Notes under the pieces: model-generated
The model's input: only the letters and a program-made list of their open reading frames with translations
What the model was told of the DNA's origin: nothing
The model's database searches: none
Part shown: positions 27,393-37,004 of the stretch, piece after piece
Numbering within the stretch: the stretch's first letter is position 1
How the letters are laid out: every line of letters starts with the position of its first letter
Assembly: GCF_009372255.1 (NCBI RefSeq)
Contig: NZ_LXGN01000007.1
Coordinates: 106,746-170,745 of the forward strand
Direction of reading: 5' to 3'
Source: Acinetobacter guerrae
GTDB lineage: Bacteria > Pseudomonadota > Gammaproteobacteria > Pseudomonadales > Moraxellaceae
DNA length: 64,000 nt
Position numbers and translations under genes: made by a program

Positions 27393-28685
27393 CTAGTCAG
27401 CCTCATTTGAAATATCTTTTTGTTGTTGTATTAAATCGTCCAAATCTTGATAAACATGTAAAACCCGATCTTTATGCGTTCGGGCATGATCCAGTCGCTG
27501 TTCAGGATCGACCAGCAGTAAACTATGACCATCATCAATCAAACGGTCAATGCCTTCAAGAAACATACGTTTTCCGACATCATGAATAAGTGAAATCTGG
27601 GTTAAATCTATAATGATCGTACTTTGATCGATAGGTTCATGTTGAAAAATACGCAATAACATTTCTGCTTCGGTAAACTTCAAAACTCCACGTAACACAT
27701 AAACACTTAATGATGCATCTTTTCCAGTGCGATAATGACTTTGTACAATGGTTTGTGCTGAAGGCGTTCCTTCCATTAAATGCAGCCCCATATCACGGCT
27801 AAGCCGTTCCATCACATCAATCCCGCGCACACTATTACCATGTTCATCCAGTTTGGGTGAAAAGGCTGCGATACTCACTTGACCCGGTAGAACACCCAAA
27901 ATTCCACCCGCCACACCACTTTTGGCAGGGATACCCACTGTGGTCAGCCAGTCACCTGCGGCATCATACATGCCACAACTCATCATCACACTAAGCACTT
28001 GTCTTACCACTGAACGGTTCAATAAACGTTTGCCCGTTTTGGAGTCGACTCCACCATTGGCAAGCACGCTTCCCATACGTACCAAATCTTTTACCGTGAC
28101 CAATATTGAGCATTGGCGAATATAGCCATTCACAATATCAACAGGATCAGTTTCTAAAATTCCGACTGTTCTTAACATATAACCGATTGAAAGATTACGG
28201 TAGGCAGTTTTAATTTCTGATTGATATACGGACTCATCAAAACGTAGCTCTCGCCCTGCTAGCTCACTCATAAATAAACGTAAAATCTCTGCACTATCCA
28301 CGCCTTCTTTTATAGGAATAAGGGAATGTGTAGTAATTGCACCCGAATTAATCATTGGGTTTTTAGGACGTCGATCTGTGCCCAATGAAATCTCATTAAA
28401 GGCTTCGCCTGAAGGTTCGACACCAACTTTTTGCAAAACTTCATCGATGCCAAGTTGCTGTAACACATAGGCATACGTAAAGGGTTTTGACATCGACTGG
28501 ATGGTAAATTCAATTTCATCATCTCCAACTGAATAGATCTCTCCATCGACTGTAGACATCGCTAAAGCTAGCCGATCTGGATTTGCATTTGCCAACTCTG
28601 GAATATAATCAGCCAGATGTCCGCTATCATCACCATCACATTCATCAAGTACATGTTCTAGATAATCTGGTAATGGAGTTTTCAT
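27393..28685 (-). CDS. glsA: Glutaminase A with C-terminal STAS domain
   Basis: A 430-residue protein. Residues about 5-300 are a serine-dependent glutaminase with the S-x-x-K motif (SMSK in FTIQSMSKPF), NPMINSGAI, the Y-x-S-E-x-x block and GIPAKSGVAGG. It deamidates glutamine to glutamate in the cytoplasm. Residues about 320-425 form a STAS domain (SLSVYVLRGVLKF, STIIIDLTQISLIHDVG, HSLLLVDPEQRLD). STAS domains mediate regulation in sulfate transporters and anti-anti-sigma factors; here it may sense a ligand or drive assembly. ATG 28685 is chosen over an in-frame TTG just upstream. The fusion is known in some bacteria but makes this protein longer than the usual 308-residue GlsA. Confidence 0.9.
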   Translation of the reverse strand: MKTPLPDYLEHVLDECDGDDSGHLADYIPELANANPDRLALAMSTVDGEIYSVGDDEIEFTIQSMSKPFTYAYVLQQLGIDEVLQKVGVEPSGEAFNEISLGTDRRPKNPMINSGAITTHSLIPIKEGVDSAEILRLFMSELAGRELRFDESVYQSEIKTAYRNLSIGYMLRTVGILETDPVDIVNGYIRQCSILVTVKDLVRMGSVLANGGVDSKTGKRLLNRSVVRQVLSVMMSCGMYDAAGDWLTTVGIPAKSGVAGGILGVLPGQVSIAAFSPKLDEHGNSVRGIDVMERLSRDMGLHLMEGTPSAQTIVQSHYRTGKDASLSVYVLRGVLKFTEAEMLLRIFQHEPIDQSTIIIDLTQISLIHDVGKRMFLEGIDRLIDDGHSLLLVDPEQRLDHARTHKDRVLHVYQDLDDLIQQQKDISNEAD

Positions 28686-28859
28686 CAAATCCGCCCTTTC
28701 TGGTCTTTATTTTCAATTTGAATTTATAGTACAGGGTCTTGATAATGCTAAATTTATGTTTTTTGTAATGATTATTGGCACATTTATTATTTTTCAGAAT
28801 GTTTAAAATAGACTGTCACCGCAATACAATTTTTATTTTGAAAGCTTATAAAAATATAC

Positions 28860-29342
28860 TCAACTTAGCCGTTCGATAAATAAAATACCATCTAAATGAT
28901 CGACTTCATGCTGTACGATTCGTGCAGGAAAGCCATCATAATTCATCTCAAAATATTCTCCCTGTATCGACTGATAACGTACTTTGACCGAATAGGCTCG
29001 CTCTACCTCACCACGTTCATTTGGAACACTTAAACAGCCTTCTTCTCCTAAACATGTTTCATTAGAAAATTCTAAAATTTCAGGGTTCACCATCACCACT
29101 GCATCCATTTCTGGTGCATCGGGATAACGTGGATTTGGACGTGACGCAACAATAATGATTCTTTTAGAAATATAGACCTGTGGTGCTGCAATTCCAACGC
29201 CATTACGTTCTAGCATCGTATTGTGCATGGCAGCGGCTAACTGCTTGAGCCACTCACTATTTAATTCCGAATCGGCAACTGGTGCCGCCTCAAGTTTCAA
29301 GATTGCTTCACCACGTTTTGCAACAGGTAAAAAGGTGTTCAT
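28860..29342 (-). CDS. def: Peptide deformylase
   Basis: A 160-residue protein with all three deformylase motifs: GVGIAAPQV (48-56), E101-GCLS with zinc ligand C103, and H145-EVDH149-LDG. It removes the formyl group from N-terminal methionine of new proteins. No fmt gene is adjacent and the gene stands alone, which suggests it may be a second deformylase copy, as is common in Acinetobacter-type genomes; this cannot be checked here. Confidence 0.93.
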   Translation of the reverse strand: MNTFLPVAKRGEAILKLEAAPVADSELNSEWLKQLAAAMHNTMLERNGVGIAAPQVYISKRIIIVASRPNPRYPDAPEMDAVVMVNPEILEFSNETCLGEEGCLSVPNERGEVERAYSVKVRYQSIQGEYFEMNYDGFPARIVQHEVDHLDGILFIERLS

Positions 29343-29540
29343 CTCATAGACCTATATGTATTTCATTGATATTTTGCGATTGAATTATCAGGTTGACAAG
29401 TCGAAACTCAAAATCAATTTGATAAAAGGTTTTTCAATATTTAACTAAAGCGTTTTGTTCGCTCAACAATCATCAATAGAATGAATAAATATCAGACCCA
29501 AATCACTTATTACGACATACAGCAACTTTGTATATTGAAA

Positions 29541-30395
29541 TCAAATATTTTCCAGATATACATCTTCTTTACTATAAATTTGAAATGGCTGAGCATTTAA
29601 AACCAAATCTAAAACATCCAGTACACCCTCATGCTCATTGCTTGGAGCAATATATTTGGCAACTTGTTTCAGTTCAGGTACTGCATTTTGCATCGCAAAA
29701 CCATAACCAGCCATTTGAATCATTTCTAGATCGTTGTAGTTATCGCCAATTGCTAATACATCCTGATGGGTAATGCCCCATTTATGTTGCAAAAGCTGTA
29801 ATCCATAGGCCTTATGTCGATTTGGAATAATGAGATCAATAAAACCAAAACCACTTGAAACCATTTTGGCTAGTTTCTCGCGCATATAGGGCTTTTGCTC
29901 AAGATCATTCAAAATTTGCTGATTGTCCTGTTGCGCAGTCGTTAGCGTCACTTTACAAATTTGATCATCGATTTGACTCAGATCATCAACTTGTCTCAAA
30001 TTTTTAAAATAAATTTTTAATTTTTGCTGTGTTTTTTCACTGACACTTTTTTCTATGTAGGCACTGTCTTTACCACATAGAATTAAGTTTTGCGCATAAT
30101 CGTGTTTTAAGTCACCCAAAATTTGCTGCAATACATCTGAATTAAAATAATCATAATTTAAAGTTTCTGTTCCATCGACCACATAAGCGCCATTTTCTGC
30201 TACAAAAGCCATTTCGTGCGCAATCTCTGGGAAATAAGCTTTTAGGGTATAAAGCGGATTCCCACTGGCTGCGACAAAATGAATACCGCGCTGTTTAAGT
30301 TGCTTATACTGTTTAAAAAAACGTGAGCTGTTGTATTTCTTCTCTGAATTTAAAAAGGTTCCATCCATATCAACTGCAATAAGTTTGATTGGCAT
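29541..30395 (-). CDS. HAD-superfamily Cof-type phosphatase
   Basis: A 284-residue cytoplasmic HAD hydrolase. Motif I is VDMDGT (D9 nucleophile, D11), motif II is in AASGNP, and motif IV is in IGDNYNDLEM. A Cof-type cap domain lies between. Members are sugar-phosphate or flavin phosphatases (YbiV/YidA group). Substrate unknown. The N-terminal MPIKLIAVDMDGTFL and the length fit the family well. Confidence 0.88.
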   Translation of the reverse strand: MPIKLIAVDMDGTFLNSEKKYNSSRFFKQYKQLKQRGIHFVAASGNPLYTLKAYFPEIAHEMAFVAENGAYVVDGTETLNYDYFNSDVLQQILGDLKHDYAQNLILCGKDSAYIEKSVSEKTQQKLKIYFKNLRQVDDLSQIDDQICKVTLTTAQQDNQQILNDLEQKPYMREKLAKMVSSGFGFIDLIIPNRHKAYGLQLLQHKWGITHQDVLAIGDNYNDLEMIQMAGYGFAMQNAVPELKQVAKYIAPSNEHEGVLDVLDLVLNAQPFQIYSKEDVYLENI

Positions 30396-30594
30396 TTATA
30401 CCTCGTCATGGGACAATCTTGATCTACTTTTATTATCTTAGCAGCACATCACAATTTTATGAATCTATGACTTTTCTGATGATCACGCTCACCCAAAGTT
30501 TCCCCTCTAAATAAAATTAAGTCTGATGCTTTAATCTACGATTCAGATTTTATTTTTATGCTAAGACTGATAAAAAATCGTAGAAATTAAGCAC

Positions 30595-30798
30595 ATGAAT
30601 ACTGCACAACTTTTATTAGGATTGGTCTTTAGTTGCATTGGCTTAGGCTATTTTATGTATGGAAAAAAGCAAAAAGTCATCGTGCCTTTAGTGTGCGGTC
30701 TAGTACTGATGATTTTCCCGTATTTTATTGAAAATGCAACGCTCATCACTGTCATTGGCATATTACTTTCAATCATTCCCTATTTTATACGTATATGA
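30595..30798 (+). CDS. Small inner-membrane protein
   Basis: A 67-residue protein with two predicted membrane spans (about 5-22 and 28-45) and a third hydrophobic C-terminal stretch (50-65), separated by a basic YGKKQK loop. No family assigned. The gene is divergent from the HAD phosphatase and upstream of the MFS symporter on the same strand. The composition strongly suggests a real small membrane protein, but no function can be given. Confidence 0.6.
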   Translation: MNTAQLLLGLVFSCIGLGYFMYGKKQKVIVPLVCGLVLMIFPYFIENATLITVIGILLSIIPYFIRI

Positions 30799-30948
30799 TT
30801 TTAATTATAAAAACTCTCAATCTGACTTATATTTAAAATAAAAAATGGCTTTCCTTTGCTTAAGTTAATTTTGAATCTGTCGGATTTCCTTTTAAGTTAA
30901 ATTTCAAGTAATATCGAGCCACTTATTTTATTTTTGAATCATTGCAGC

Positions 30949-32241
30949 ATGGATGCTACCCCACATCTTTCCCGTCAGGATAAACGTACACTTGCACTTT
31001 CATCTCTCGGCGGAGCTTTAGAATTTTACGATTTTGTCATCTATGTCTTTTACGCCAAGATCATTTCAGATTTATTTTTTCCGAGCAGTTTAAGTCCATT
31101 TTGGGCGATGCTAAATACCTATGGAATTTTTGCAGCGGGTTATTTTTTCCGTCCTCTTGGCGGTGTGATCATGGCACATTTTGGTGATTTAGTCGGGCGT
31201 AAACGACTTTTCTCGCTCTCTATTTTATTAATGGCATTGCCCACTTTAATCATTGGCATTCTGCCTACCTTTGAAACCATTGGTTATTTGGCGCCGCTGT
31301 TGTTATTGTTGATGCGTGTAGTACAAGGAATTGCAATTGGTGGCGAGATCCCTGCGGCATGGACATTCGTTTCTGAACATGTGCCTGAGCAGCGCATTGG
31401 GCTTGCTAACGGTCTATTAACCGCAGGATTATCCTTAGGAATTTTACTGGGTGCATTGATGTCTTTATGGATATCAATACAGTTTAGTGAAACTGAAATT
31501 CATGCTTGGGCATGGCGAATTGCATTTATCGCAGGTGGGATTTTTGGATTATTTGCGTTGTATTTACGCAGTTATTTAAAAGAAACACCCGTATTTAAAG
31601 CCATGCAAGCACGTAAAGAATTATCCAAGGAGTTACCAGTCAAACAGGTCTTGCTAAAGCATCAAGCAGCAGTTGTCATTGGTATGTTATTTACGTGGTT
31701 TCTAACCGCTTGTGTTGTAGTCATCATTTTGGCGATGCCTAATCTACTCACTACAGCTTTCGGATATGATCGTGCCAGTGCATTTGAAATGCAAAGTGCG
31801 GCGATTATCATGCAAATGCTTGGCTGTATTTTAGCAGGAACATTGGCTGATCGTTTTGGTTGTGCCAAAGTGATGATAATTGGTGCCACTGCACTGGCAA
31901 TTATTGCCGCCATTTTCTATAACAGCCTTGGTCATGCCAGTCACATCACCATTTTCATATTATATATGTTGCTGGGTTTATGTTCAGGTACTGTCGGCAT
32001 GGTGTCATGCAGTATGGTGAAAATGTTCCCCGCACCTATTCGTTTTTCAGGTATTTCATTTTCTTATAATGTGTCTTATGCCATTGTGGGTGGTTTAACC
32101 CTGCCTTTCATTCAGATATTAAGCCATTACAGTAAGATAGGCTCGATGTACTATATATTCGCACTCGCAATGATGGCATGTGTGACAGCAATGGTATTTA
32201 AAAAGAAATTTGAATCATCTATCAAGCATTCCAGTATTTGA
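30949..32241 (+). CDS. MFS transporter, metabolite:H+ symporter (ProP/KgtP-like)
   Basis: A 430-residue, 12-span inner-membrane carrier. Signatures of the metabolite:H+ symporter group are LGGALEFYDFVIYVF (early), RPLGGVIMAHFGDLVGRKRLF (the MFS loop 2-3 motif), GIAIGGEIPAAWTFVSEHVP and YLKETPVF after TM6. Such carriers import organic acids or betaine-like solutes. ATG 30949 is taken as start; an in-frame TTG lies 15 bases upstream, and neither has a strong ribosome-binding site. The substrate cannot be told. Confidence 0.85.
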   Translation: MDATPHLSRQDKRTLALSSLGGALEFYDFVIYVFYAKIISDLFFPSSLSPFWAMLNTYGIFAAGYFFRPLGGVIMAHFGDLVGRKRLFSLSILLMALPTLIIGILPTFETIGYLAPLLLLLMRVVQGIAIGGEIPAAWTFVSEHVPEQRIGLANGLLTAGLSLGILLGALMSLWISIQFSETEIHAWAWRIAFIAGGIFGLFALYLRSYLKETPVFKAMQARKELSKELPVKQVLLKHQAAVVIGMLFTWFLTACVVVIILAMPNLLTTAFGYDRASAFEMQSAAIIMQMLGCILAGTLADRFGCAKVMIIGATALAIIAAIFYNSLGHASHITIFILYMLLGLCSGTVGMVSCSMVKMFPAPIRFSGISFSYNVSYAIVGGLTLPFIQILSHYSKIGSMYYIFALAMMACVTAMVFKKKFESSIKHSSI

Positions 32242-32282
32242 TAGCAAATTTAGAAAAGGCAACAAAGCTATCGATCTTTAAT

Positions 32283-32320
32283 AAAGCTCGTAAACGTTAA
32301 ATTTACGAGCTTTGATTTTT
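32283..32320. terminator. Bidirectional terminator between MFS and esterase genes
   Basis: A perfect 12-bp stem, AAAGCTCGTAAA / TTTACGAGCTTT, followed by a T-run on the plus strand, between convergent genes. Confidence 0.9.
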
Positions 32321-32919
32321 TAAAGAGATTTGAGAAATTCCAAACCACGTTTAAGCTCAAGCTCATTCACAGAATGTCCAAGATCTTTATAGGTTTCCAG
32401 TTCGACATTAAAACCTGCTTCACGTAAAGCTTTAAAGGCATCCTGACTTTCATAGACAGGTATCACTTCATCTGCTTCGCCATGCATTAAGCTAATTTTG
32501 GCAGTCTGGTTCGCATTGCCCTCTATGGGTGAAGCTAAGCGTCCAGAAAAACCAATCACCCCTGCGATGGGCCAGCGACCAGAAGCAACCGCATCTAAAG
32601 ACATAATTGTTCCCTGTGAGAATCCACAGAAAATAACGTGATGAAGCCGATCAACAAAGCCTTGCTCATCCAGTATCCGCTGAACTGTTTGATCGAAATA
32701 TTCTCGTGCCTGTTCGATACGCTCAAAGCGATTTTCTTCGGTAATGCCTGTCAGACTAAACCATTCAAAAACTTCATGGCTATGCATAAATGGAAAAGGT
32801 GCATTTGGAGATGCAATACTCAAGCCATCAATTTGACGTTGCCAATATTGTGCAATCGGCAATAGATCACGACCATTACTGCCAACTCCATGAAACATGA
32901 TTACCAGTTTATCCGTCAT
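32320..32919 (-). CDS. Carboxylesterase/phospholipase-family alpha/beta hydrolase
   Basis: A 199-residue single-domain hydrolase of the Abhydrolase_2 (YpfH-like) group. HGVGSNG (10-16) forms the oxyanion region. The triad is S101 in GFSQG, D150 in HGEADEVIP and H182 in DLGHSVN. It is predicted cytoplasmic, acting on short acyl esters. It lies downstream of the pnuC pair with a short gap and may not belong to that unit. Confidence 0.88.
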   Translation of the reverse strand: MTDKLVIMFHGVGSNGRDLLPIAQYWQRQIDGLSIASPNAPFPFMHSHEVFEWFSLTGITEENRFERIEQAREYFDQTVQRILDEQGFVDRLHHVIFCGFSQGTIMSLDAVASGRWPIAGVIGFSGRLASPIEGNANQTAKISLMHGEADEVIPVYESQDAFKALREAGFNVELETYKDLGHSVNELELKRGLEFLKSL

Positions 32920-32978
32920 CTGATTTCATCTCTAATATTCAATGTTATCTATCTTAATTCGCAATTATCATCGATGCT

Positions 32979-33263
32979 TTATATATTCATATCGATCTTG
33001 TAATGTCCTTGCTTCATTTCGATACTTAATCTTTTTATTTTGTATGGGGTTTTATATTGAATCGAAATACAAAAGTCTTCTGCACCATCGTCTAAGCCAG
33101 AAACAGCCCATGTTGTTCCTACAGGAAAATCATCAAGCCATTTTGCCTTATAGACATCGGACACAGAATCAAAATCCAGATAATACTCAGGGGATTGGCA
33201 AATTTTCGTGGCTAATTGATCAAAACATTCCTGTTTGTATTGTTCCAGATCAAGTATTGTCAT
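32979..33263 (-). CDS. Uncharacterised protein coupled to pnuC
   Basis: A 94-residue acidic protein with no recognised motif. Its ATG overlaps the stop of the pnuC gene by four bases (ATGA), so translation is coupled. It contains a compact predicted beta-rich C-terminal part (TTWAVSGLDDGAEDFCISIQYKTPYKIKRLSIEM). The position suggests a role tied to nicotinamide riboside uptake, but the sequence gives no catalytic signature of NadR or of a kinase. Confidence 0.6.
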   Translation of the reverse strand: MTILDLEQYKQECFDQLATKICQSPEYYLDFDSVSDVYKAKWLDDFPVGTTWAVSGLDDGAEDFCISIQYKTPYKIKRLSIEMKQGHYKIDMNI

Positions 33264-33838
33264 ATCACTAATTTTGTCTGTTGTTTACGCTTAACCTGCT
33301 CCCATTGCCACCAACCAAAGGCAGCCATAATGACAAATGCAGCGTATAAACCTGCGGTCAGATATAAGTCTTTGTAAATAAACATCCCGACATAAACAAT
33401 ATCGACAAATACCCATAATATCCATGTTGCAATATGCTTACGACTTGTCCAATACGTTGCGAGTAGACTAAACGCAGCCAGTTGAGAATCTAGCATGGGT
33501 ACAGCAGCATCGGTGAAATACTTTAAACTCAATCCGAAAATGATGCCGCCTACTGCGGCAATTGCCATTTGCAAAATCACCAGTTGTATAGCAATTGGTT
33601 CAATTCGAATGTCGTGATCGACCTGCTTGCCTTTGAGCCAGTGATAAAAACCATAAAAGTTCACCACCATAAAGAAAAATTGCAGGATGGTTTCGCCGTA
33701 TAGCTTAAAAGTGAAAAATAAATAAGCATATAAAACAAAAGCCAAAAAGTTAAACCACCAGCACCACATATTGCGTTTAATGGTGAGACCAACACCAATC
33801 ACGCTAATTATCACTGCAACAATCTCAAGTGGAGACAT
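33260..33838 (-). CDS. pnuC: Nicotinamide riboside transporter PnuC
   Basis: A 192-residue, seven-span inner-membrane protein. PnuC signatures are N-rich MWCWWFNFLAF, YGETILQFFFMVVNFYGFYHWLKG and the C-terminal block W-I-L-W-V-F-V-D-I-V-Y-V-G-M-F-I-Y-K. PnuC imports the NAD precursor nicotinamide riboside by facilitated diffusion, trapped by later phosphorylation. A small unknown gene overlaps its 3' end. The expected ribosylnicotinamide kinase (nadR) is not adjacent. NAD synthesis through nadE at 45391 is elsewhere in the same window. Confidence 0.9.
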   Translation of the reverse strand: MSPLEIVAVIISVIGVGLTIKRNMWCWWFNFLAFVLYAYLFFTFKLYGETILQFFFMVVNFYGFYHWLKGKQVDHDIRIEPIAIQLVILQMAIAAVGGIIFGLSLKYFTDAAVPMLDSQLAAFSLLATYWTSRKHIATWILWVFVDIVYVGMFIYKDLYLTAGLYAAFVIMAAFGWWQWEQVKRKQQTKLVI

Positions 33839-33916
33839 GTTCTATACATCAAAAGGGAAAGCGCTATTATGAAATGTTTCTGACTATACGCAAATGATTT
33901 CTATTCACTAAATGAA

Positions 33917-35050
33917 TTATTTTAAAACCCAGTCGGATAAACGATTGCTCAAATTAATCGCTAAAGTATCGACATAACGACTATATAGATCAGCACAGAT
34001 GATCAATGCGATAAAAAATATCAAAATTGAACAAATCGCAGCAGAATCATAACCCCAACCTAAAGCCATAAAATAATTAAAGACTGGTAGACATACGCAA
34101 TACATTAAAAGCAAATGTAATAAATAAATTGAAAATGATAATTTGCCCAAATAGACGCAAACTCGATTATCTAGCTTTTTCGATAACATTGGATTCATCA
34201 AAATACTATATACAATCAGAATGCCTGCGACAAAATTACAGTATTCATAAGTTCGTTCTCCGACTAAAGAGTAAATCCAATAATAAGCCGAACTATTATT
34301 GTGTACGCCTGCCAAATAAAGACCAAGTGCTAATAAAAAAATAGCGAATATTGATGAACGAATGACTTGACCATAAAAATATATAAGTGACCCAATCAAA
34401 AAACACAATAATCCTAAATATAGCTCCTGACTCTGAAAGAAAATAGACGTGGTCGGAAAAAGTAAAACAAGAGGCAAAAATAGGCGTTTATCCAGACTGT
34501 AAATATACAATAGCCCAAATAGCAAAAATGAACCCAATAATTCAACTTGCATGGTCCATAACACCCAGTTTAGGCTAGATTCTGCAAACAGAAATGAGCC
34601 AATGGTGCCTTCATAGACCGCCTGAGCAAAACCAATATCTTGTGTCGCTAAAACCTTTAGCCAATACTGCACTTGAGAACTATCGATGTCACTAAACTGT
34701 AACGCCGCCCAAAGTAAAATACATGAACCTAAAGCAGGAATGGCTAAACGTGGATAACGTTTTACCATCATCGATTGCAGCTTCATTTGCATATTGCGGC
34801 TATTACAAACTACATAGGACAAAATAAAGCCGCTTAAAACAAAAAAAACATAAACGGCGGCTGTGCCTGAGTACCAAAATGCAAAAGGTGAATGATGAAT
34901 AAAATGTACCCATGCATTACGTGCAACATCGTGTTCATCAAAATGATGTAAATAAGGATAAAAACTTAAGCTGAGATGCGAAAATACCACAGCGAGACAA
35001 GCCAACCCGCGAATGCTTTCAACTGCATTGAGTTTGGTAAACTTATCCAT
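33917..35050 (-). CDS. Acyltransferase 3 family membrane protein
   Basis: A 377-residue, about ten-span inner-membrane protein. N-terminal RGLACLAVVFSHLSLSF (13-29) carries the family's catalytic-type histidine, and VYFFVLSGFILSY (67-80) follows. The acyltransferase 3 family O-acetylates or succinylates extracellular polysaccharides, lipid A or other surface glycans. It lies 200 bases from the pga genes on the same strand and may modify a surface polymer, but that link is only positional. Confidence 0.85.
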   Translation of the reverse strand: MDKFTKLNAVESIRGLACLAVVFSHLSLSFYPYLHHFDEHDVARNAWVHFIHHSPFAFWYSGTAAVYVFFVLSGFILSYVVCNSRNMQMKLQSMMVKRYPRLAIPALGSCILLWAALQFSDIDSSQVQYWLKVLATQDIGFAQAVYEGTIGSFLFAESSLNWVLWTMQVELLGSFLLFGLLYIYSLDKRLFLPLVLLFPTTSIFFQSQELYLGLLCFLIGSLIYFYGQVIRSSIFAIFLLALGLYLAGVHNNSSAYYWIYSLVGERTYEYCNFVAGILIVYSILMNPMLSKKLDNRVCVYLGKLSFSIYLLHLLLMYCVCLPVFNYFMALGWGYDSAAICSILIFFIALIICADLYSRYVDTLAINLSNRLSDWVLK

Positions 35051-35226
35051 TATGAGAAATCTTCATCTTTAAGTTGCATGATCCTGATAAATTCCATTTA
35101 ATAAAGTAGACTGGCGAATGATCGGCCATCATTGGCATTCGGGCTATTATAGAAAAATCACTCACAGCTTATGTTTCACTGCGCTCGACTTATGCAGTAT
35201 CTATGTAATCATACTTGACCAATGTA

Positions 35227-35258
35227 AATGCCAGTTTGCTCTTAAACAAACTGGCATT
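35227..35258. terminator. Hairpin downstream of pgaD
   Basis: A perfect 12-bp stem, AATGCCAGTTTG / CAAACTGGCATT, around CTCTTAAA, 29 bases beyond the pgaD stop. The T-run is short. Confidence 0.7.
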
Positions 35259-35287
35259 GTGCATTTTAATATAATTGACTCAATCAC

Positions 35288-35701
35288 TTAATCGATATGT
35301 GTGATCCGACCAGTCTCATCGTGATGTACCACACTAATTTTCTGCATACGCCCTTGATGAATCTGGGTTTCATCCAGTTCAAAATAACGCGCATAATCTG
35401 CCACATCTTTTTCGTGCAATCGCTTAACACTTTTTGCAGGAATATAATTACTCCATAGCAATAGTGCAACTGCACAGGCAATGAGAGAAGTAATACCATG
35501 CTCTAATCCTAGACTAAAGGCATGGAAAATCTGATGGATTAAATGACTTTTTTCTAGCTCAACTAAAGCCCAGACCAGAATAAACGGGCGCCATAACAGT
35601 AACCACGCGCCCCACATCATCATGGTTGAAGTATTTGATACATAGCGTCTGTGCCATGGCAATTGATGGCGCACGTCGATAATCAAATTGTTAGATTTCA
35701 T
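35288..35701 (-). CDS. pgaD: Poly-N-acetylglucosamine synthase subunit PgaD
   Basis: A 137-residue inner-membrane protein with two predicted spans (about 25-45 and 70-90). It partners PgaC in making and exporting poly-beta-1,6-N-acetylglucosamine, and in E. coli PgaC-PgaD is activated by c-di-GMP. The N-terminal LIIDVRHQLPWHRRY and a C-terminal cytoplasmic tail (MLHEKDV-like) fit PgaD. It is last in the pgaB-pgaC-pgaD order, 28 bases after pgaC. Assignment rests mainly on position and topology. Confidence 0.85.
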   Translation of the reverse strand: MKSNNLIIDVRHQLPWHRRYVSNTSTMMMWGAWLLLWRPFILVWALVELEKSHLIHQIFHAFSLGLEHGITSLIACAVALLLWSNYIPAKSVKRLHEKDVADYARYFELDETQIHQGRMQKISVVHHDETGRITHID

Positions 35702-35729
35702 GAAATTTTCTCGAAAACATGCTTAATAT

Positions 35730-36992
35730 CTACATGCGCATGCCACGGTCAGGACTGACCCAGCGCGCGCGTTTTTCATCACCACGAAGGAGGACTTTAG
35801 GAAAGGCCACGATTGTAGCAGTAATGGTGATTAACCAAAATACAAACGGATACCAAATCATCCAGTAGTAATTTTTACCAAGATTAGGTTCATAACGACT
35901 GTCCATCCATTTGCTTAAAGCAAATTGAAGTAAACACGTCGCACCTAATAATATTCCGCTGCCATAAGGTAAAAATGGCGAGCTGATTCCAGACAAATCT
36001 CCAAGCGGCACCACAAAATGCAGTAACCAGAGAATTGCCATAATTAACATTAAATATGACCAGACCAGTGTCAAACATAACTCAAACAACAAAGGCCATA
36101 AAAAATTCAGTTTTGGCTTAAAGAACACATCCAGATTTTTAACTAAAACCTGTGCGCCTCCCATTGCCCAACGTAAACGCTGTTTCCATAGACCATTTAA
36201 GGTTTCAGGCATTAAAATCCAGACCAACGCATTCGGTTCAAAACGGATATCCCAACCAGCACGTTGTAGTTTCCAAGTAATATCAATATCTTCAGTTAGC
36301 ATATTGGGTGACCAATATCCAACTTCATGCACAGCACTCTTACGAAATGCTGTAACGACACCAGAAACCGTAAACAAACGTCCAAAGCTACGCTGCGCAC
36401 GTTTGATCATGCCGACAATTGAAGAAAACTCACCGACCTGAATTCGACCCAATAAAGTTGAACGGGTACGAATACGCGGATTACCAGTTACAGCTGCCAC
36501 AGTTCGATCTTGCAGAAAATGACGAATCATCCATTTGGCTGCATGAGGATCTAGTAATGCATCACCATCAATCCCAATCAGAAACTCAGCTTGAGTCAAC
36601 AAACTGCCTGCCTGTAATGCGACAGCTTTACCCTGATTTTGTGCCAAATGAACTACACGTAATTTTTCATGCTGTTCAGCCAACCGATCTAATACCTGTG
36701 CCGTATTATCTGAGCTTCCATCATTGATGGCAATCACTTCAAAATTAGGATAATCCAGACCTAAAGCATGGCTAATCGTTTCTTCTGCATTATCCCCTTC
36801 ATTAAAGCAGGGAATCAGTACAGCAACCATAGGATAAACATCTAATTCCGCTGGTTGCTGATATGGGGGCTCTTTACGCTCTTTCCAATAAAAGATCAGC
36901 GCACCCATCATCCACAAATACGACATAAACAGCGGATAATAGAACACGAAGTTCAGTGCTGAATGCCATAAATGCTGTAAGGTTGTTGACAT
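35730..36992 (-). CDS. pgaC: Poly-N-acetylglucosamine synthase PgaC
   Basis: A 420-residue GT2 processive glycosyltransferase. It has an N-terminal span, then the catalytic domain with VLIPCFNEGDNAEETI, INDGSSDNTAQVL, GIDGDALLDPHAA (D-x-D-type), TEDIDITWKLQ (catalytic base) and KQRLRWAMGG (Q-x-x-RW product-binding). Several C-terminal spans form the export channel. It polymerises UDP-GlcNAc into poly-beta-1,6-GlcNAc at the inner membrane. ATG 36992 is preferred to a TTG six bases upstream, since AGGA lies 8 bases before it. It follows pgaB directly. Confidence 0.95.
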   Translation of the reverse strand: MSTTLQHLWHSALNFVFYYPLFMSYLWMMGALIFYWKERKEPPYQQPAELDVYPMVAVLIPCFNEGDNAEETISHALGLDYPNFEVIAINDGSSDNTAQVLDRLAEQHEKLRVVHLAQNQGKAVALQAGSLLTQAEFLIGIDGDALLDPHAAKWMIRHFLQDRTVAAVTGNPRIRTRSTLLGRIQVGEFSSIVGMIKRAQRSFGRLFTVSGVVTAFRKSAVHEVGYWSPNMLTEDIDITWKLQRAGWDIRFEPNALVWILMPETLNGLWKQRLRWAMGGAQVLVKNLDVFFKPKLNFLWPLLFELCLTLVWSYLMLIMAILWLLHFVVPLGDLSGISSPFLPYGSGILLGATCLLQFALSKWMDSRYEPNLGKNYYWMIWYPFVFWLITITATIVAFPKVLLRGDEKRARWVSPDRGMRM

Positions 36993-37004
36993 GGTCAATT
37001 CCTA

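Noticed and set aside
36419..36727. 102-residue plus-strand frame inside pgaC
   Set aside because: It lies fully antisense to a well-supported glycosyltransferase.
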